This document shows positions 48,716-57,367 of a stretch of 64,000 bases of DNA, piece after piece. The notes beneath the pieces are model-generated. The model had not been told where the DNA came from. It searched no databases and saw only the letters and a list, made by a program, of their open reading frames with translations. The stretch spans positions 133,490 to 197,489 of the forward strand of contig CAJUIA010000001.1 of the NCBI GenBank assembly GCA_910586485.1. Reading direction: 5' to 3'. A program made the position numbers and the translations under genes. Each line of letters starts with the position of its first letter. The first letter of the stretch is position 1. The stretch comes from an uncultured Acetatifactor sp. GTDB lineage: Bacteria > Bacillota > Clostridia > Lachnospirales > Lachnospiraceae.

Positions 48716-49206
48716 AAAACGAAATGGAAATTATATTTGATGCAATTTCCGAAAACGAAGGGTTTGCCAGGGTGGCGGTCTCTGCGTTTGTGGCGGGGGC
48801 GGACCCTACGCTGGAGGAGCTGGCGGATATAAAAACTGCGGTTTCCGAGGCGGTAACCAATTCCATTATTCACGGGTATGAGAATCTGTATGGTTACGGC
48901 GGCGCAAAGGGGCAGCCTGCGGAAAGGTCCCGCATCAATCCGGGAAAGGTGAAGGTGCAATGTCTTTTGGAGGGGGACATGCTACATATCCAGGTCACGG
49001 ACAACGGCAGAGGCATAGAGAATCTGGAGCAGGCCATGGAGCCGTTGTTTACCACCAAGCCGGAGCTGGAGCGTTCCGGCATGGGCTTTGCCTTTATGGA
49101 AGCGTTTATGGATGATCTGGAGGTGGAGAGCGAGCCGGGAAAGGGAACGACGGTGCGGATGAAAAAGAAAATAGGTGTCGGCGACTGGATAGCCGGAGGG
49201 GACTGA
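48712..49206 (+). CDS. spoIIAB: Anti-sigma-F factor and Ser kinase SpoIIAB
   Basis: 164 residues, longer than the Bacillus protein (146). The GHKL kinase boxes are ADIKTAVSEAVTNSIIHGY (N box), VTDNGRGIENLEQAM (G1) and LERSGMGFAFMEAF (G2). It holds sigma-F inactive and phosphorylates SpoIIAA. The extra length is a loop of about 18 residues after the N box (YGYGGAKGQPAERSRINPGK), rich in Gly and charge. Start and stop overlap or nearly abut the neighbours, as expected for this operon. Confidence 0.95.
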   Translation: MKNEMEIIFDAISENEGFARVAVSAFVAGADPTLEELADIKTAVSEAVTNSIIHGYENLYGYGGAKGQPAERSRINPGKVKVQCLLEGDMLHIQVTDNGRGIENLEQAMEPLFTTKPELERSGMGFAFMEAFMDDLEVESEPGKGTTVRMKKKIGVGDWIAGGD

Positions 49207-49209
49207 TAC

Positions 49210-49977
49210 ATGGAAGAAACGTCAGTACTGATTGCAAGGTCACAGGCAGGAGAAAAGGATGCAAGAGAAGTACTGATCGAAAAAAATCTGGGGCTGGTAC
49301 ATCATATTGTGAGACGGTTTGCGGGCCGGGGATACGATACCGAGGATCTTTTCCAGATTGGCACCATCGGCTTAATGAAGGCCATCGACAAATTTGATCT
49401 GAATCTGGGACTGCAGTTTTCCACCTATGCGGTGCCCATGATTACCGGTGAAATCAAGAGATTTTTAAGGGATGACGGGCCGGTGAAGGTGTCCCGCACC
49501 ATTAAGGAAAACGGTTTAAAGGTAAAGCTTGCAAGACAGAGACTGCAGGCCAAGGAAGGCAGGGAGCCCACCTTGCAGGAGCTTACGGAAGCAACCGGGC
49601 TTTCCATGGAGGATGTGGTGATTGCCATGGAAGCCTCCATAGAGGTGGAGTCCATTTACAGCGCGGTCTATCAGGACGACGGCAGCGAGGTTTATCTGGT
49701 GGACAAGGTGGTCCGGGGAAACAGCGGCAGTGTAGGAAGCAGTCTGGCAGGAGGCTTTGGCAGTGAGGACGCGGAAAAGGAAAAGCTGCTGAATCATATG
49801 CTGCTGACGCAGCTCTTAAATACGCTGGAGCCCTCCGAAAAGAAGTTAATCACCATGCGGTACTTCCAGGATAAGACCCAGATGGAGGTAGCAGCGGTGC
49901 TGGGGATCAGTCAGGTCCAGGTCAGCAGGCTGGAAAAGAAGATATTGCTGCGGCTGCGGGAGCGTGCGGGTGAGTGA
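49210..49977 (+). CDS. sigF: Sporulation sigma factor F
   Basis: 255 residues, sigma-70 family of the sporulation group. Region 2 is GYDTEDLFQIGTIGLMKAID with KFDLNLGLQFSTYAVPMITG; region 3 has GREPTLQELTEATGLSMEDVV; region 4 has LITMRYFQDKTQMEVAAVLG with ISQVQVSRLEKKIL. It directs the first forespore-specific transcription. Position and length fit SpoIIAC. This operon is the strongest evidence in the window that the organism belongs to a spore-forming lineage. Confidence 0.96.
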   Translation: MEETSVLIARSQAGEKDAREVLIEKNLGLVHHIVRRFAGRGYDTEDLFQIGTIGLMKAIDKFDLNLGLQFSTYAVPMITGEIKRFLRDDGPVKVSRTIKENGLKVKLARQRLQAKEGREPTLQELTEATGLSMEDVVIAMEASIEVESIYSAVYQDDGSEVYLVDKVVRGNSGSVGSSLAGGFGSEDAEKEKLLNHMLLTQLLNTLEPSEKKLITMRYFQDKTQMEVAAVLGISQVQVSRLEKKILLRLRERAGE

Positions 49978-50078
49978 TTATTTAAGTTTTTATTAAATGT
50001 AATTTTTTCCGCTTTTCCTATTGAGCAAATTCGGTTAATATAATAGATACAAGAGAAAAAAAGCTATGGGAGATACGT

Positions 50079-51275
50079 ATGAATATAATAGATATGGATG
50101 AAGAACGGGAAAAGGAAACCCTAAACAGGGAAGAAAGAGAAGAAAAGCTTAAGCGGGCCAGAAAAAACCGGCGCAGGAATTCCACCATCAAGGGTGTATT
50201 CGGTATGCTGGGCTGTATGGTGCTTCTGGCGGCGGCCATGTACGGAGGCATGTCCCTGTACGAAAAGCTGTCTGAGCGGGGCGGCGACGTTCCCGGAAAT
50301 GATCCGAAGCAGGAGAAGGAAGGGGACGGACAGCCTGGGGGAGAGGGAGACACGGTAGATGTGCTCTCCGGCTCCGTGGTCTATTCTCAGGCGGAGCTGG
50401 ACCAAAGAGTAGCCGAGGCGGTGGCTGTGGCACAGGGTGAGGAAGCAGACAAGGTTTTAAACGGGATCAAGGAATCTTTGTCCTCAGGCACCACTACCGT
50501 GGAGACGCTGCGGCCTTATTACCCTGACGATATAGTGGTGGTCAGCGACGGGAAATTCCACTTTGTACCCATCAACAGAAGCTTAAAGCTGAATCAGCTG
50601 GACGCAGCCAATCTGCAGATTCTGGAGAATGGCGAGTACCAGTATCTTACGGACGGTCAGGTGACCTCCCACAAGGGGATCGACGTGTCCAGCCATCAGG
50701 GAGACATAGACTGGAACCTGGTGGCTCAGGACGGAGTGGAATTTGCCATTATCCGTCTGGGGTACAGGGGATACGGCAAAGAGGGAAATCTCATGGAGGA
50801 CACAAAGTTTGACGCCAATATTCAAGGCGCCAAAGCTGCCGGGATCAAGGTTGGCGTCTATATCTTCAGCCAGGCAATCAATGATGAAGAGGTATTGGCG
50901 GAAGCCAATCTGGTGTTGCAGAAGATTGCTCCCTATCAGCTGGATTGTCCGGTGGTGTATGATGTGGAGCGGACCAGTGCGGACGGCCGCATGAACAATA
51001 TATCCGTGGAAGAGCGGACCCATCTGACCCAGCTTTTCTGCCAGACCATCGAGAATGCCGGTTATACTCCCATGATTTATCACAATACCCAGATGGGGGC
51101 GCTGATGATAGATATTGCGGCGCTGGAGGCCTATGACAAGTGGTATGCTTCGTACAGCGATCAGATGTTTTATCCCTATGAGTATAAGATCTGGCAGTAT
51201 TCCGACAAAGGAAAGGTACAGGGGATTGGCACCAATGTGGATCTGAATATCTGCTTTGAGCCGGTGTGGAACTGA
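50079..51275 (+). CDS. GH25 lysozyme-like membrane-anchored muramidase
   Basis: 398 residues. A charged cytoplasmic start leads to one membrane helix (GVFGMLGCMVLLAAAMYGGMS), then a linker, then the GH25 domain from about residue 205. GIDVSSHQGDIDW opens it with the conserved Asp, CPVVYDVERTS provides the Asp-x-Glu pair, and YKIWQYSDKGKV is the closing strand. These enzymes cut the muramic acid bonds of peptidoglycan; type II orientation puts the domain outside. It follows the sigma-F gene directly. A link to sporulation or cell separation is possible but not shown. Confidence 0.88.
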   Translation: MNIIDMDEEREKETLNREEREEKLKRARKNRRRNSTIKGVFGMLGCMVLLAAAMYGGMSLYEKLSERGGDVPGNDPKQEKEGDGQPGGEGDTVDVLSGSVVYSQAELDQRVAEAVAVAQGEEADKVLNGIKESLSSGTTTVETLRPYYPDDIVVVSDGKFHFVPINRSLKLNQLDAANLQILENGEYQYLTDGQVTSHKGIDVSSHQGDIDWNLVAQDGVEFAIIRLGYRGYGKEGNLMEDTKFDANIQGAKAAGIKVGVYIFSQAINDEEVLAEANLVLQKIAPYQLDCPVVYDVERTSADGRMNNISVEERTHLTQLFCQTIENAGYTPMIYHNTQMGALMIDIAALEAYDKWYASYSDQMFYPYEYKIWQYSDKGKVQGIGTNVDLNICFEPVWN

Positions 51276-51277
51276 TA

Positions 51278-51498
51278 GTAACAGTGCAGACACCCCGCAA
51301 TCGGGTAACAGGTGACAGACAGCCGTTGTTCTCAATGAGGACTGTGCAAGACGTCGGTGCTTGGCAAGCGTACTGTGCTTTTAAGCAAGCGTACTTTGCT
51401 TGCTATGCACACGTTACGTCGAGCCTCAAGCGAAAGCGTGTCTGAATGAGAATAACGGCTGTCTGTCGCTGTCAGGATGTTGGTGTCTACACTGTTAC
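51278..51498. repeat. 221-base fold-back (inverted-repeat) element
   Basis: GTAACAGTGCAGACACC at 51278-51294 is the inverse of GGTGTCTACACTGTTAC at 51482-51498 with one mismatch. A second pair of arms, GACAGACAGCCGTTGTTCTCA (51314-51334) with its inverse at 51447-51467, also differs at one base. The core holds a direct repeat, GCAAGCGTACT-x-TGCTT, twice (about 51364 and 51384). No coding frame exists. It starts 2 bases after the GH25 stop codon. It could be a miniature transposable element, a structured RNA or a complex terminator. No target-site duplication is evident. Confidence 0.75.
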
Positions 51499-51536
51499 AA
51501 CCGATACTGCTTTATAAAGTTTTTAGAAATCCCTTC

Positions 51537-51565
51537 TTGACAAAAATTTTTTTCGGTGATAATGT
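51537..51565 (+). promoter_or_regulatory. Promoter of the MarR-ABC operon
   Basis: TTGACA at 51537-51542 and TAATGT at 51560-51565 with a 17-base spacer, plus TG one base before the -10 (extended -10). Confidence 0.75.
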
Positions 51566-51606
51566 TAGTGTGCTAACAATAAAAGTTAGCACGCTAACAT
51601 TTTTTG
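51562..51606. promoter_or_regulatory. Double MarR operator that can also fold as a hairpin
   Basis: GTTAGTGTGCTAAC (51564-51577) and GTTAGCACGCTAAC (51585-51598) are two 14-base palindromes of the form GTTAG-N4-CTAAC, the first touching the -10 element. They are also near-complements of each other, so the transcript could form one long hairpin followed by six T (51599-51606). The regulator gene follows, which fits autorepression. Confidence 0.8.
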
Positions 51607-51686
51607 CATCACAGTACAGCTGACCGTGCAGTGTGGCCTTTAGGTGCAGAGGAAAGCTGTTTTTTGGTGCAGAATTGAGGTGACAA

Positions 51687-52160
51687 ATGGAAGAAAATCA
51701 TAAAAGGCTTGGGTTTACGCTGCGGGTGATTCAAAATAAGATCAAAGCGATTGTCTGCAGCAGTATACCGCCCTCATCAAAGGGGCCTCAGTCCCAGCTT
51801 CAGGGCGGTATCTTAGGATTTCTGTACCATCATCAGCAGCAGCCGGTGTATCAGCGGGATATTGAAAGGGAATTCCGCATTTCCGGGGCCACGGCCACCA
51901 ATACCCTGCAGGTCATGGAGCGGAACGGGCTGATCGTCCGCAAGGCGCTGGATAAGGATGCCAGACTGAAACGAATTCTGATGACGGAGGAAGCCATGCA
52001 GGGTCATCGCCGGATAGAAGAACAGATGGACAGAATGGAGCAGCGTATCACACGGGGGTTAAGCGCTGAAGAGACTGCGGAGCTGCACAGGATGCTGGAT
52101 ATTGTGCTGGATAATCTGGAACAATGGCAGCAGGAGACGGAGGAAAAGCCCGACGGGTGA
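51687..52160 (+). CDS. MarR-family transcriptional regulator
   Basis: 157 residues. The winged helix is GGILGFLYHHQQQPVYQRDI, then FRISGATATNTLQVMERNGL as the recognition helix and DARLKRILMTEEAM as the wing. Long terminal helices provide the dimer interface. It is the first gene of an operon with two ABC half-transporters, a common arrangement in which the repressor senses a drug and releases the exporter genes. It is expected to bind the two palindromes at its own promoter. Confidence 0.92.
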   Translation: MEENHKRLGFTLRVIQNKIKAIVCSSIPPSSKGPQSQLQGGILGFLYHHQQQPVYQRDIEREFRISGATATNTLQVMERNGLIVRKALDKDARLKRILMTEEAMQGHRRIEEQMDRMEQRITRGLSAEETAELHRMLDIVLDNLEQWQQETEEKPDG

Positions 52161-52285
52161 AGGTGCGGCCGCCGGAACATTCACTGCCGGATAATGAGAT
52201 AGGAGAGAAATATAAAAAATGAAGGAACATAAAGGAAACAAAGAAACATCAATGTAATATAGAATAAAAGAAAGGATGTGAAAAA

Positions 52286-54055
52286 ATGCTGAAAACCTTA
52301 GGAGTGCAGATTAAAGAATTTAAGAAGGCCTCTATTGTAACGCCTCTGTTTATGATCGGTGAGGTTATCATGGAAATGATCATTCCGCTGTTGATGGCTT
52401 CTATTATTGATAAGGGCATCAACGTGGTCAATGCGGACGGAAGTCAGGGAAACATGCAGCATATTTATCTGATTGGAGGGTTGATGGTGCTGACAGCAGT
52501 TTTCAGCCTGCTGCTTGGAATCGGCGGCGGGGTATTCGGGGCCAAAGCCTCTACCGGCTTTGCCAGGAATCTGCGGCGTGCCATGTATGAGAACATACAG
52601 ACCTTCAGCTTTTCCAATATTGACAAGTTCAGTACCTCAGGCCTGGTGACCAGGCTGACTACGGATGTGACCAATATGCAGAACGCTTATCAGATGATGC
52701 TGCGGATGGCCATGAGGGCGCCTTTCAGTCTGATTATCGCCATGGTCATGTCTTTTCGGATCAGTCCCAGACTGGCCAGTATTTATTTGATTGCGGTGCT
52801 TTTCCTGGCTTGTATTCTGGGAGTGATCGTGACCAGTGCCATGAAGCATTTTACCCAGGCGTTTCCCAAATATGATGACCTGAATGAGAGCGTGCAGGAG
52901 AATGTATCCGCTATCCGGGTGGTTAAGGCTTATGTCCGTGAGGATCATGAAAACAAAAAGTTCAGAAAGGCCAGCGAGAATATCTATAAAATTTTCTGTA
53001 AGGCGGAGGGAATCGTGGCCTGGAACAGCCCGGTCATGAATCTGACGGTTTACAGCTGCATAATTTTAATCAGCTGGCTGGGGGCTCACATGGTGGTACA
53101 GGATCAGCTGACCACCGGCAGGCTGATGAGCCTGCTGACCTATTGCATGACCATCCTTATGAATCTGATGATGCTGTCCATGATCTTTGTGATGATGACC
53201 ATGTCCGCTGCCAGCGCCAAGCGGATCTGCGAGGTGCTGACGGAGAAGCCGGATCTTGCCAATCCGGAGAAACCGGTCTACCAGGTGCAGGACGGCAGCA
53301 TTCTCTTTGACAATGTTTCCTTCAGTTACCGGAAGGACGCGGAGACGCCGGTATTAAAGAATATCCGGCTGGATATAAAATCGGGTGAGACCATCGGCAT
53401 TATCGGCGGCACGGGCAGCGCAAAGTCCAGTCTGGTGAATCTGATCAGCCGTTTGTATGATGTGACGGATGGACGACTCCTGGTGGGCGGCGTGGATGTC
53501 CGCAGCTATGACATGGAGGCCCTGCGGAATCAGGTGGCGGTAGTGCTGCAGAACAATGTCCTTTTCTCCGGGACCATCCTGGAGAATCTGCGCTGGGGTG
53601 ATCAGGAAGCCACGGAGGAGGAGTGCAGGCGTGCCTGTGAGCTGGCCTGTGCCGACGAATTTATTCAGAAGATGCCGGAGGGCTACCATACATATATTGA
53701 GCAGGGCGGCACCAATGTATCCGGCGGCCAGAAGCAGAGGCTCTGCATTGCCAGGGCGCTTTTGAAAAAACCGAAGATTTTGATTTTGGACGATTCCACC
53801 AGCGCGGTGGATACGGCTACCGACGCTAAAATCAGAAAGGCCTTTGCCGAAGAGATACCCGGAACCACCAAGCTGATTATTGCCCAGCGTGTGTCCAGCG
53901 TGGAACATGCGGACAGAATTATTGTTCTGAACGAGGGACAGATTGACGGCTTCGGCACCCATGAAGAGCTTTTGGAGAGCAATGAAATTTATCGTGATGT
54001 CTATGAATCCCAGACCGGAGGCAGCGGTGATTTTGACGAGAAGGGGGGAATGTGA
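52286..54055 (+). CDS. ABC exporter half-transporter, degenerate-site subunit
   Basis: 589 residues: six membrane helices then an ATPase domain. Walker A is IIGGTGSAKSSLVNL, the signature VSGGQKQRLCIA, and Walker B ILILDDSTSAVD, where Asp replaces the usual catalytic Glu. That change, with a canonical Glu in the partner encoded next, is the pattern of heterodimeric exporters such as LmrC/LmrD and TM287/TM288. The substrate may be drugs or lipids. It overlaps the partner start by one base. Confidence 0.93.
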   Translation: MLKTLGVQIKEFKKASIVTPLFMIGEVIMEMIIPLLMASIIDKGINVVNADGSQGNMQHIYLIGGLMVLTAVFSLLLGIGGGVFGAKASTGFARNLRRAMYENIQTFSFSNIDKFSTSGLVTRLTTDVTNMQNAYQMMLRMAMRAPFSLIIAMVMSFRISPRLASIYLIAVLFLACILGVIVTSAMKHFTQAFPKYDDLNESVQENVSAIRVVKAYVREDHENKKFRKASENIYKIFCKAEGIVAWNSPVMNLTVYSCIILISWLGAHMVVQDQLTTGRLMSLLTYCMTILMNLMMLSMIFVMMTMSAASAKRICEVLTEKPDLANPEKPVYQVQDGSILFDNVSFSYRKDAETPVLKNIRLDIKSGETIGIIGGTGSAKSSLVNLISRLYDVTDGRLLVGGVDVRSYDMEALRNQVAVVLQNNVLFSGTILENLRWGDQEATEEECRRACELACADEFIQKMPEGYHTYIEQGGTNVSGGQKQRLCIARALLKKPKILILDDSTSAVDTATDAKIRKAFAEEIPGTTKLIIAQRVSSVEHADRIIVLNEGQIDGFGTHEELLESNEIYRDVYESQTGGSGDFDEKGGM

Positions 54056-55992
54056 TGATGGCAGAGGAAAAAAAGCCCAAGGTAAATAACGGTCCGGGTC
54101 CCAGAGGCCCCAGAGGACCAAGACCGAAGATCGAGAATCCCGGCAGGCTGTTAAAAAGGGTGCTGGGCTATACCTTTAAGGATTACGGAATACAATGGGT
54201 GATTGTGATTGTCTGCATATTTGCCACGGTGTTTGCATCCCTGCAGGGAACATTGTTTATGCGGACACTGATCGACGATTATATCCTGCCGCTGGTGGGA
54301 CGACAGAATCCTGATTTCAGCCAGCTGGCAGGGGCCATCGGCAGGGTGGCATGCTTTTATGGAATCGGTGTAATCGCATCCTTTGTACAGTCCAGACTGA
54401 TGATCTATGTGACTCAGGGGACCCAGAGAAGCTTAAGGAATGACTTATTTGAAAAGATGGAGAAGCTTCCCATCAAGTATTTCGATACCCATGCCCACGG
54501 GGACATTATGTCTATCTATACCAACGATATAGATACCATGCGCCAGTTGATCAGCCAGAGTATTCCCCAGCTGGTCAACAGCCTGATTACCGTGGTGGGG
54601 ACGCTGGTTTCCATGCTGGTGCTGGATATTCCCCTGACCCTTGTCACCCTTTTGATGGTGGGGATCATGCTGGTGGCGGCGAAAAAGATCGGCTCCCTGA
54701 GCAGTCGCTTTTTCCTGGCACAGCAGCGGGATCTGGGCAGCTTAAACGGCTGTATTGAGGAAACCATGACCGGGCAGAAGGTGGTAAAGGTCTTCTGTCA
54801 TGAAGAAGAGAGTCTGAAGCAGTTCAACGAGCTGAACGATCAGCTTTGTGAGAGTGCATATTCCGCAAATAAATTTGCCAATATTATGGGGCCGGTCAAT
54901 GCTCAGCTGGGCAATTTAAGCTATGTGGTCTGCTCCGTGGTGGGAGGACTGCTGGCTGTCACGGGGGTGTCCGGACTGACACTGGGAGCTCTGGCCAGCT
55001 TCTTAAACCTGAACAGGTCCTTTACCATGCCCATCAACCAGATCAGTATGCAGTTCAACAGCATTATCATGGCTCTTGCCGGCGCGGACAGAATCTTTAA
55101 GCTGATGGATGAGACGCCGGAGACGGATCAGGGCTATGTGGAGCTGGTGAACGCCGTGAAAAACGACCGCGGCGAGCTGGTGGAGAGCAGCGAAAGGACC
55201 GGTCTCTGGGCCTGGAAGCATTACCATAAGGACAGCGGCACCACTACTTACCAGGAGCTGAAAGGGGATGTGGTATTTGACCATGTGGATTTTGGCTATA
55301 CCGACGAGAAAATGATTCTTCACGATATAGAGCTTTTTGCAAAGCCGGGACAGAAGATTGCCTTCGTGGGCGCTACCGGTGCGGGCAAGACCACCATCAC
55401 CAACCTGATCAACCGCTTTTACTCCATTCAGGACGGTAAGATCCGTTATGACGGCATTAATGTCAACAAGATTAAGCTGGATGACCTGCGAAGGTCTTTG
55501 GGAATCGTGCTGCAGGATACCCACCTTTTCACGGGCACCGTTATGGAAAATATCCGTTACGGCAAGCTGGATGCCACCGATGAAGAAGTAATCAAAGCGG
55601 CAAAGCTGGCCAATGCGGACGGCTTTATCCGCAGGCTGCCGGAGGGTTATAATACCATGCTCCATGGGGACGGTGCAAACCTAAGCCAGGGCCAGAGACA
55701 GCTTTTGGCCATCGCCAGAGCGGCCATTGCCGATCCGCCGGTATTGATCCTGGACGAAGCGACCAGCTCCATTGATACCAGAACGGAGAAGCTGGTACAG
55801 CAGGGCATGGATGCGCTGATGAAGGGGCGGACCAACTTTGTCATTGCTCACAGGCTGTCCACGGTGAAAAACAGTGACTGCATTATCGTGCTGGAGCAGG
55901 GCCGCATTATCGAGCGCGGCACCCATGATCAGCTGATCGAGCAGCAGGGTAAGTATTATCAGCTTTATACAGGAAATGCCATGGCGCAGTGA
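54055..55992 (+). CDS. ABC exporter half-transporter, canonical-site subunit
   Basis: 645 residues. A Pro/Gly-rich N-terminal tail (NNGPGPRGPRGPRPK) precedes six membrane helices and the ATPase domain. Walker A is GATGAGKTTITNLI; the signature is LSQGQRQLLAIA, where the standard Gly-Gly is altered; Walker B VLILDEATSSID keeps the catalytic Glu. Altered signature here with altered Walker B in the first subunit gives one working and one degenerate ATP site. The ATG at 54055 overlaps the upstream stop (TGATG). Confidence 0.93.
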   Translation: MMAEEKKPKVNNGPGPRGPRGPRPKIENPGRLLKRVLGYTFKDYGIQWVIVIVCIFATVFASLQGTLFMRTLIDDYILPLVGRQNPDFSQLAGAIGRVACFYGIGVIASFVQSRLMIYVTQGTQRSLRNDLFEKMEKLPIKYFDTHAHGDIMSIYTNDIDTMRQLISQSIPQLVNSLITVVGTLVSMLVLDIPLTLVTLLMVGIMLVAAKKIGSLSSRFFLAQQRDLGSLNGCIEETMTGQKVVKVFCHEEESLKQFNELNDQLCESAYSANKFANIMGPVNAQLGNLSYVVCSVVGGLLAVTGVSGLTLGALASFLNLNRSFTMPINQISMQFNSIIMALAGADRIFKLMDETPETDQGYVELVNAVKNDRGELVESSERTGLWAWKHYHKDSGTTTYQELKGDVVFDHVDFGYTDEKMILHDIELFAKPGQKIAFVGATGAGKTTITNLINRFYSIQDGKIRYDGINVNKIKLDDLRRSLGIVLQDTHLFTGTVMENIRYGKLDATDEEVIKAAKLANADGFIRRLPEGYNTMLHGDGANLSQGQRQLLAIARAAIADPPVLILDEATSSIDTRTEKLVQQGMDALMKGRTNFVIAHRLSTVKNSDCIIVLEQGRIIERGTHDQLIEQQGKYYQLYTGNAMAQ

Positions 55993-56023
55993 GCAGGTCT
56001 GGCAGGCAGAACTTGTTTGCGGG

Positions 56024-56052
56024 TTGACATTCGAAGGAGGTTGTGGTATTCT
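56024..56052 (+). promoter_or_regulatory. Promoter of ribU
   Basis: TTGACA at 56024-56029 and TATTCT at 56047-56052 with a 17-base spacer, upstream of the FMN riboswitch. Confidence 0.75.
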
Positions 56053-56094
56053 CGGTATTGTAAAAAAAGGAACCGTAAAGCGGGTCCTCAAGAA

Positions 56095-56248
56095 AATTCT
56101 TCGGGGTCGGGTGAAATTCCCTACTGGCGGTAAAGTCCGCGACCCGGAATGGGCTTGACATGAGAAGTTGACATGATAAAAAAAGCCTGTTCCGGCTGAC
56201 TCGGTGCAACTCCGGGACCAACAGTAAAGTCTGGATGAAAGAAGAAAG
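56095..56248 (+). promoter_or_regulatory. FMN riboswitch (RFN element)
   Basis: TTCTTCGGGGTCGGGTGAAA opens the aptamer, CTACTGGCGGTAAAGTCCGC is the conserved P2-P3 core, CCGGCTGACTCGGTGCAA lies in the middle, and GTCTGGATGAAAGAAGAA closes it. P1 pairs TTCTTC (56097-56102) with GAAGAA (56241-56246). FMN binding favours the downstream terminator and shuts off ribU. Confidence 0.96.
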
Positions 56249-56301
56249 CATTGGCTGCATCTCCTGTATTGGGAGCTGCAGTCTGCGACGGTGCATGTAA
56301 A

Positions 56302-56333
56302 ACCCCGAATCATAAGGATTCGGGGTCTTTTTT
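56302..56333 (+). terminator. Riboswitch-controlled terminator
   Basis: ACCCCGAATC (56302-56311) pairs perfectly with GATTCGGGGT (56317-56326), with six T at 56328-56333. It is the expression platform of the FMN riboswitch. Confidence 0.92.
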
Positions 56334-56392
56334 GATGGTAGCACTTTGCATGTGCCCGTGAAGAATTTTCCGAAAAAACACAAGCTGCTTGT

Positions 56393-56417
56393 GCCGCAGA
56401 TGCGGCGGAAAGAGAGG
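56393..56417 (+). promoter_or_regulatory. GC hairpin plus GAGAGG leader module, copy 6
   Basis: GCCGC (56393-56397) and GCGGC (56402-56406) enclose AGAT; GGAAAGAGAGG follows, 5 bases before the ribU ATG. Layout as in copies 1 and 4. Confidence 0.7.
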
Positions 56418-56422
56418 AAAAA

Positions 56423-57154
56423 ATGAACAAACTGTTTACCGATGTGGCAAAAAACGCCGCCTATGTCCTGAGCTTTTTTGCAATTATTGCTGCCCTGTTT
56501 ATCGTAGCGCTGCTGCTGGAGAAGGCAGCCCAAAAGAAGAATGGAATCAAGGAGCCGGTCTTTGGGGTCCGAAAAATTGCCATGATCGGCATGTTTTCCG
56601 CAATCGCCATGATCCTCCACCTGTTTGATTTCCCCCTGCCCTTTGCTCCCGGCTTTTACAAGCTGGACTTCAGTGAGCTTCCCATTCTTGTCGGTGCCTT
56701 TGCCTTCGGGCCCTCCGCAGGGGTGATGATGGAATTTGTGAAAATACTTTTAAAGCTGTGCATTAAGGGAACCAGTACGGCCTTTGTGGGTGATCTGGCA
56801 AATTTTGTGATCGGCTGCAGCTTTATTCTGCCGGCATCGGTTATTTATACCTTCCGCAAGAATAAAAAGAGTGCCATCATCGGCTGTGTGTGCGGAACCT
56901 TATGTATGACGGTATTTGGAACTGCATTTAACGCAATTTATCTGCTGCCGGCCTTTTCCAAGCTGTATCACCTGCCCCTGGAGGATATTCTGGCGATGGG
57001 AAGCGCCGTGAATCCGCTGATGACGGAAGGCAGCATTGTCAGCTTTGTGGCGGCCTGTGTGGCGCCTATGAATCTGATCAAGGGCACTGCGGCATCTCTG
57101 GTGACCATGCTGATCTACAAACCCTTAAGTCCTGTTATCAAGGGTCATAAATAG
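56423..57154 (+). CDS. ribU: Riboflavin ECF transporter S component
   Basis: 243 residues with six hydrophobic helices. YKLDFSELPILVGAFAFGPS is the RibU signature loop, followed by FVKILLKLCIKGTSTAFVGD. An N-terminal extra helix (SFFAIIAALFIVALLLEKAA) is present. It captures riboflavin and works with a shared EcfA/EcfT module. The FMN riboswitch directly upstream confirms the substrate class. Confidence 0.95.
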   Translation: MNKLFTDVAKNAAYVLSFFAIIAALFIVALLLEKAAQKKNGIKEPVFGVRKIAMIGMFSAIAMILHLFDFPLPFAPGFYKLDFSELPILVGAFAFGPSAGVMMEFVKILLKLCIKGTSTAFVGDLANFVIGCSFILPASVIYTFRKNKKSAIIGCVCGTLCMTVFGTAFNAIYLLPAFSKLYHLPLEDILAMGSAVNPLMTEGSIVSFVAACVAPMNLIKGTAASLVTMLIYKPLSPVIKGHK

Positions 57155-57166
57155 TGCAGTGATCAG

Positions 57167-57212
57167 CGGGCCGCAGGACGATACCTAAACGGGCCGCAGG
57201 ACGATACCTAAA
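57167..57212 (+). repeat. 23-base tandem duplication
   Basis: Two adjacent identical copies of a 23-base unit (CGGGCCGCAGGACGATACC plus TAAA), at 57167-57189 and 57190-57212, shortly after the ribU stop. They are non-coding. The rest of the 57155-57367 gap is AT-rich and otherwise featureless. Confidence 0.9.
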
Positions 57213-57367
57213 ATAATGCTTGAGTTTTGCGTCTAATTAAGGTAAAATTTTTTTTGATTACAGCTTCGGGGATGCTTGGGAAAGTCCCGGAGTCTGTTTT
57301 CAATATTGGATTAACGAGACGGGCGGCATAAACTAAGCATTTGCCGCTTGCAGGGGAGACACGCAGG

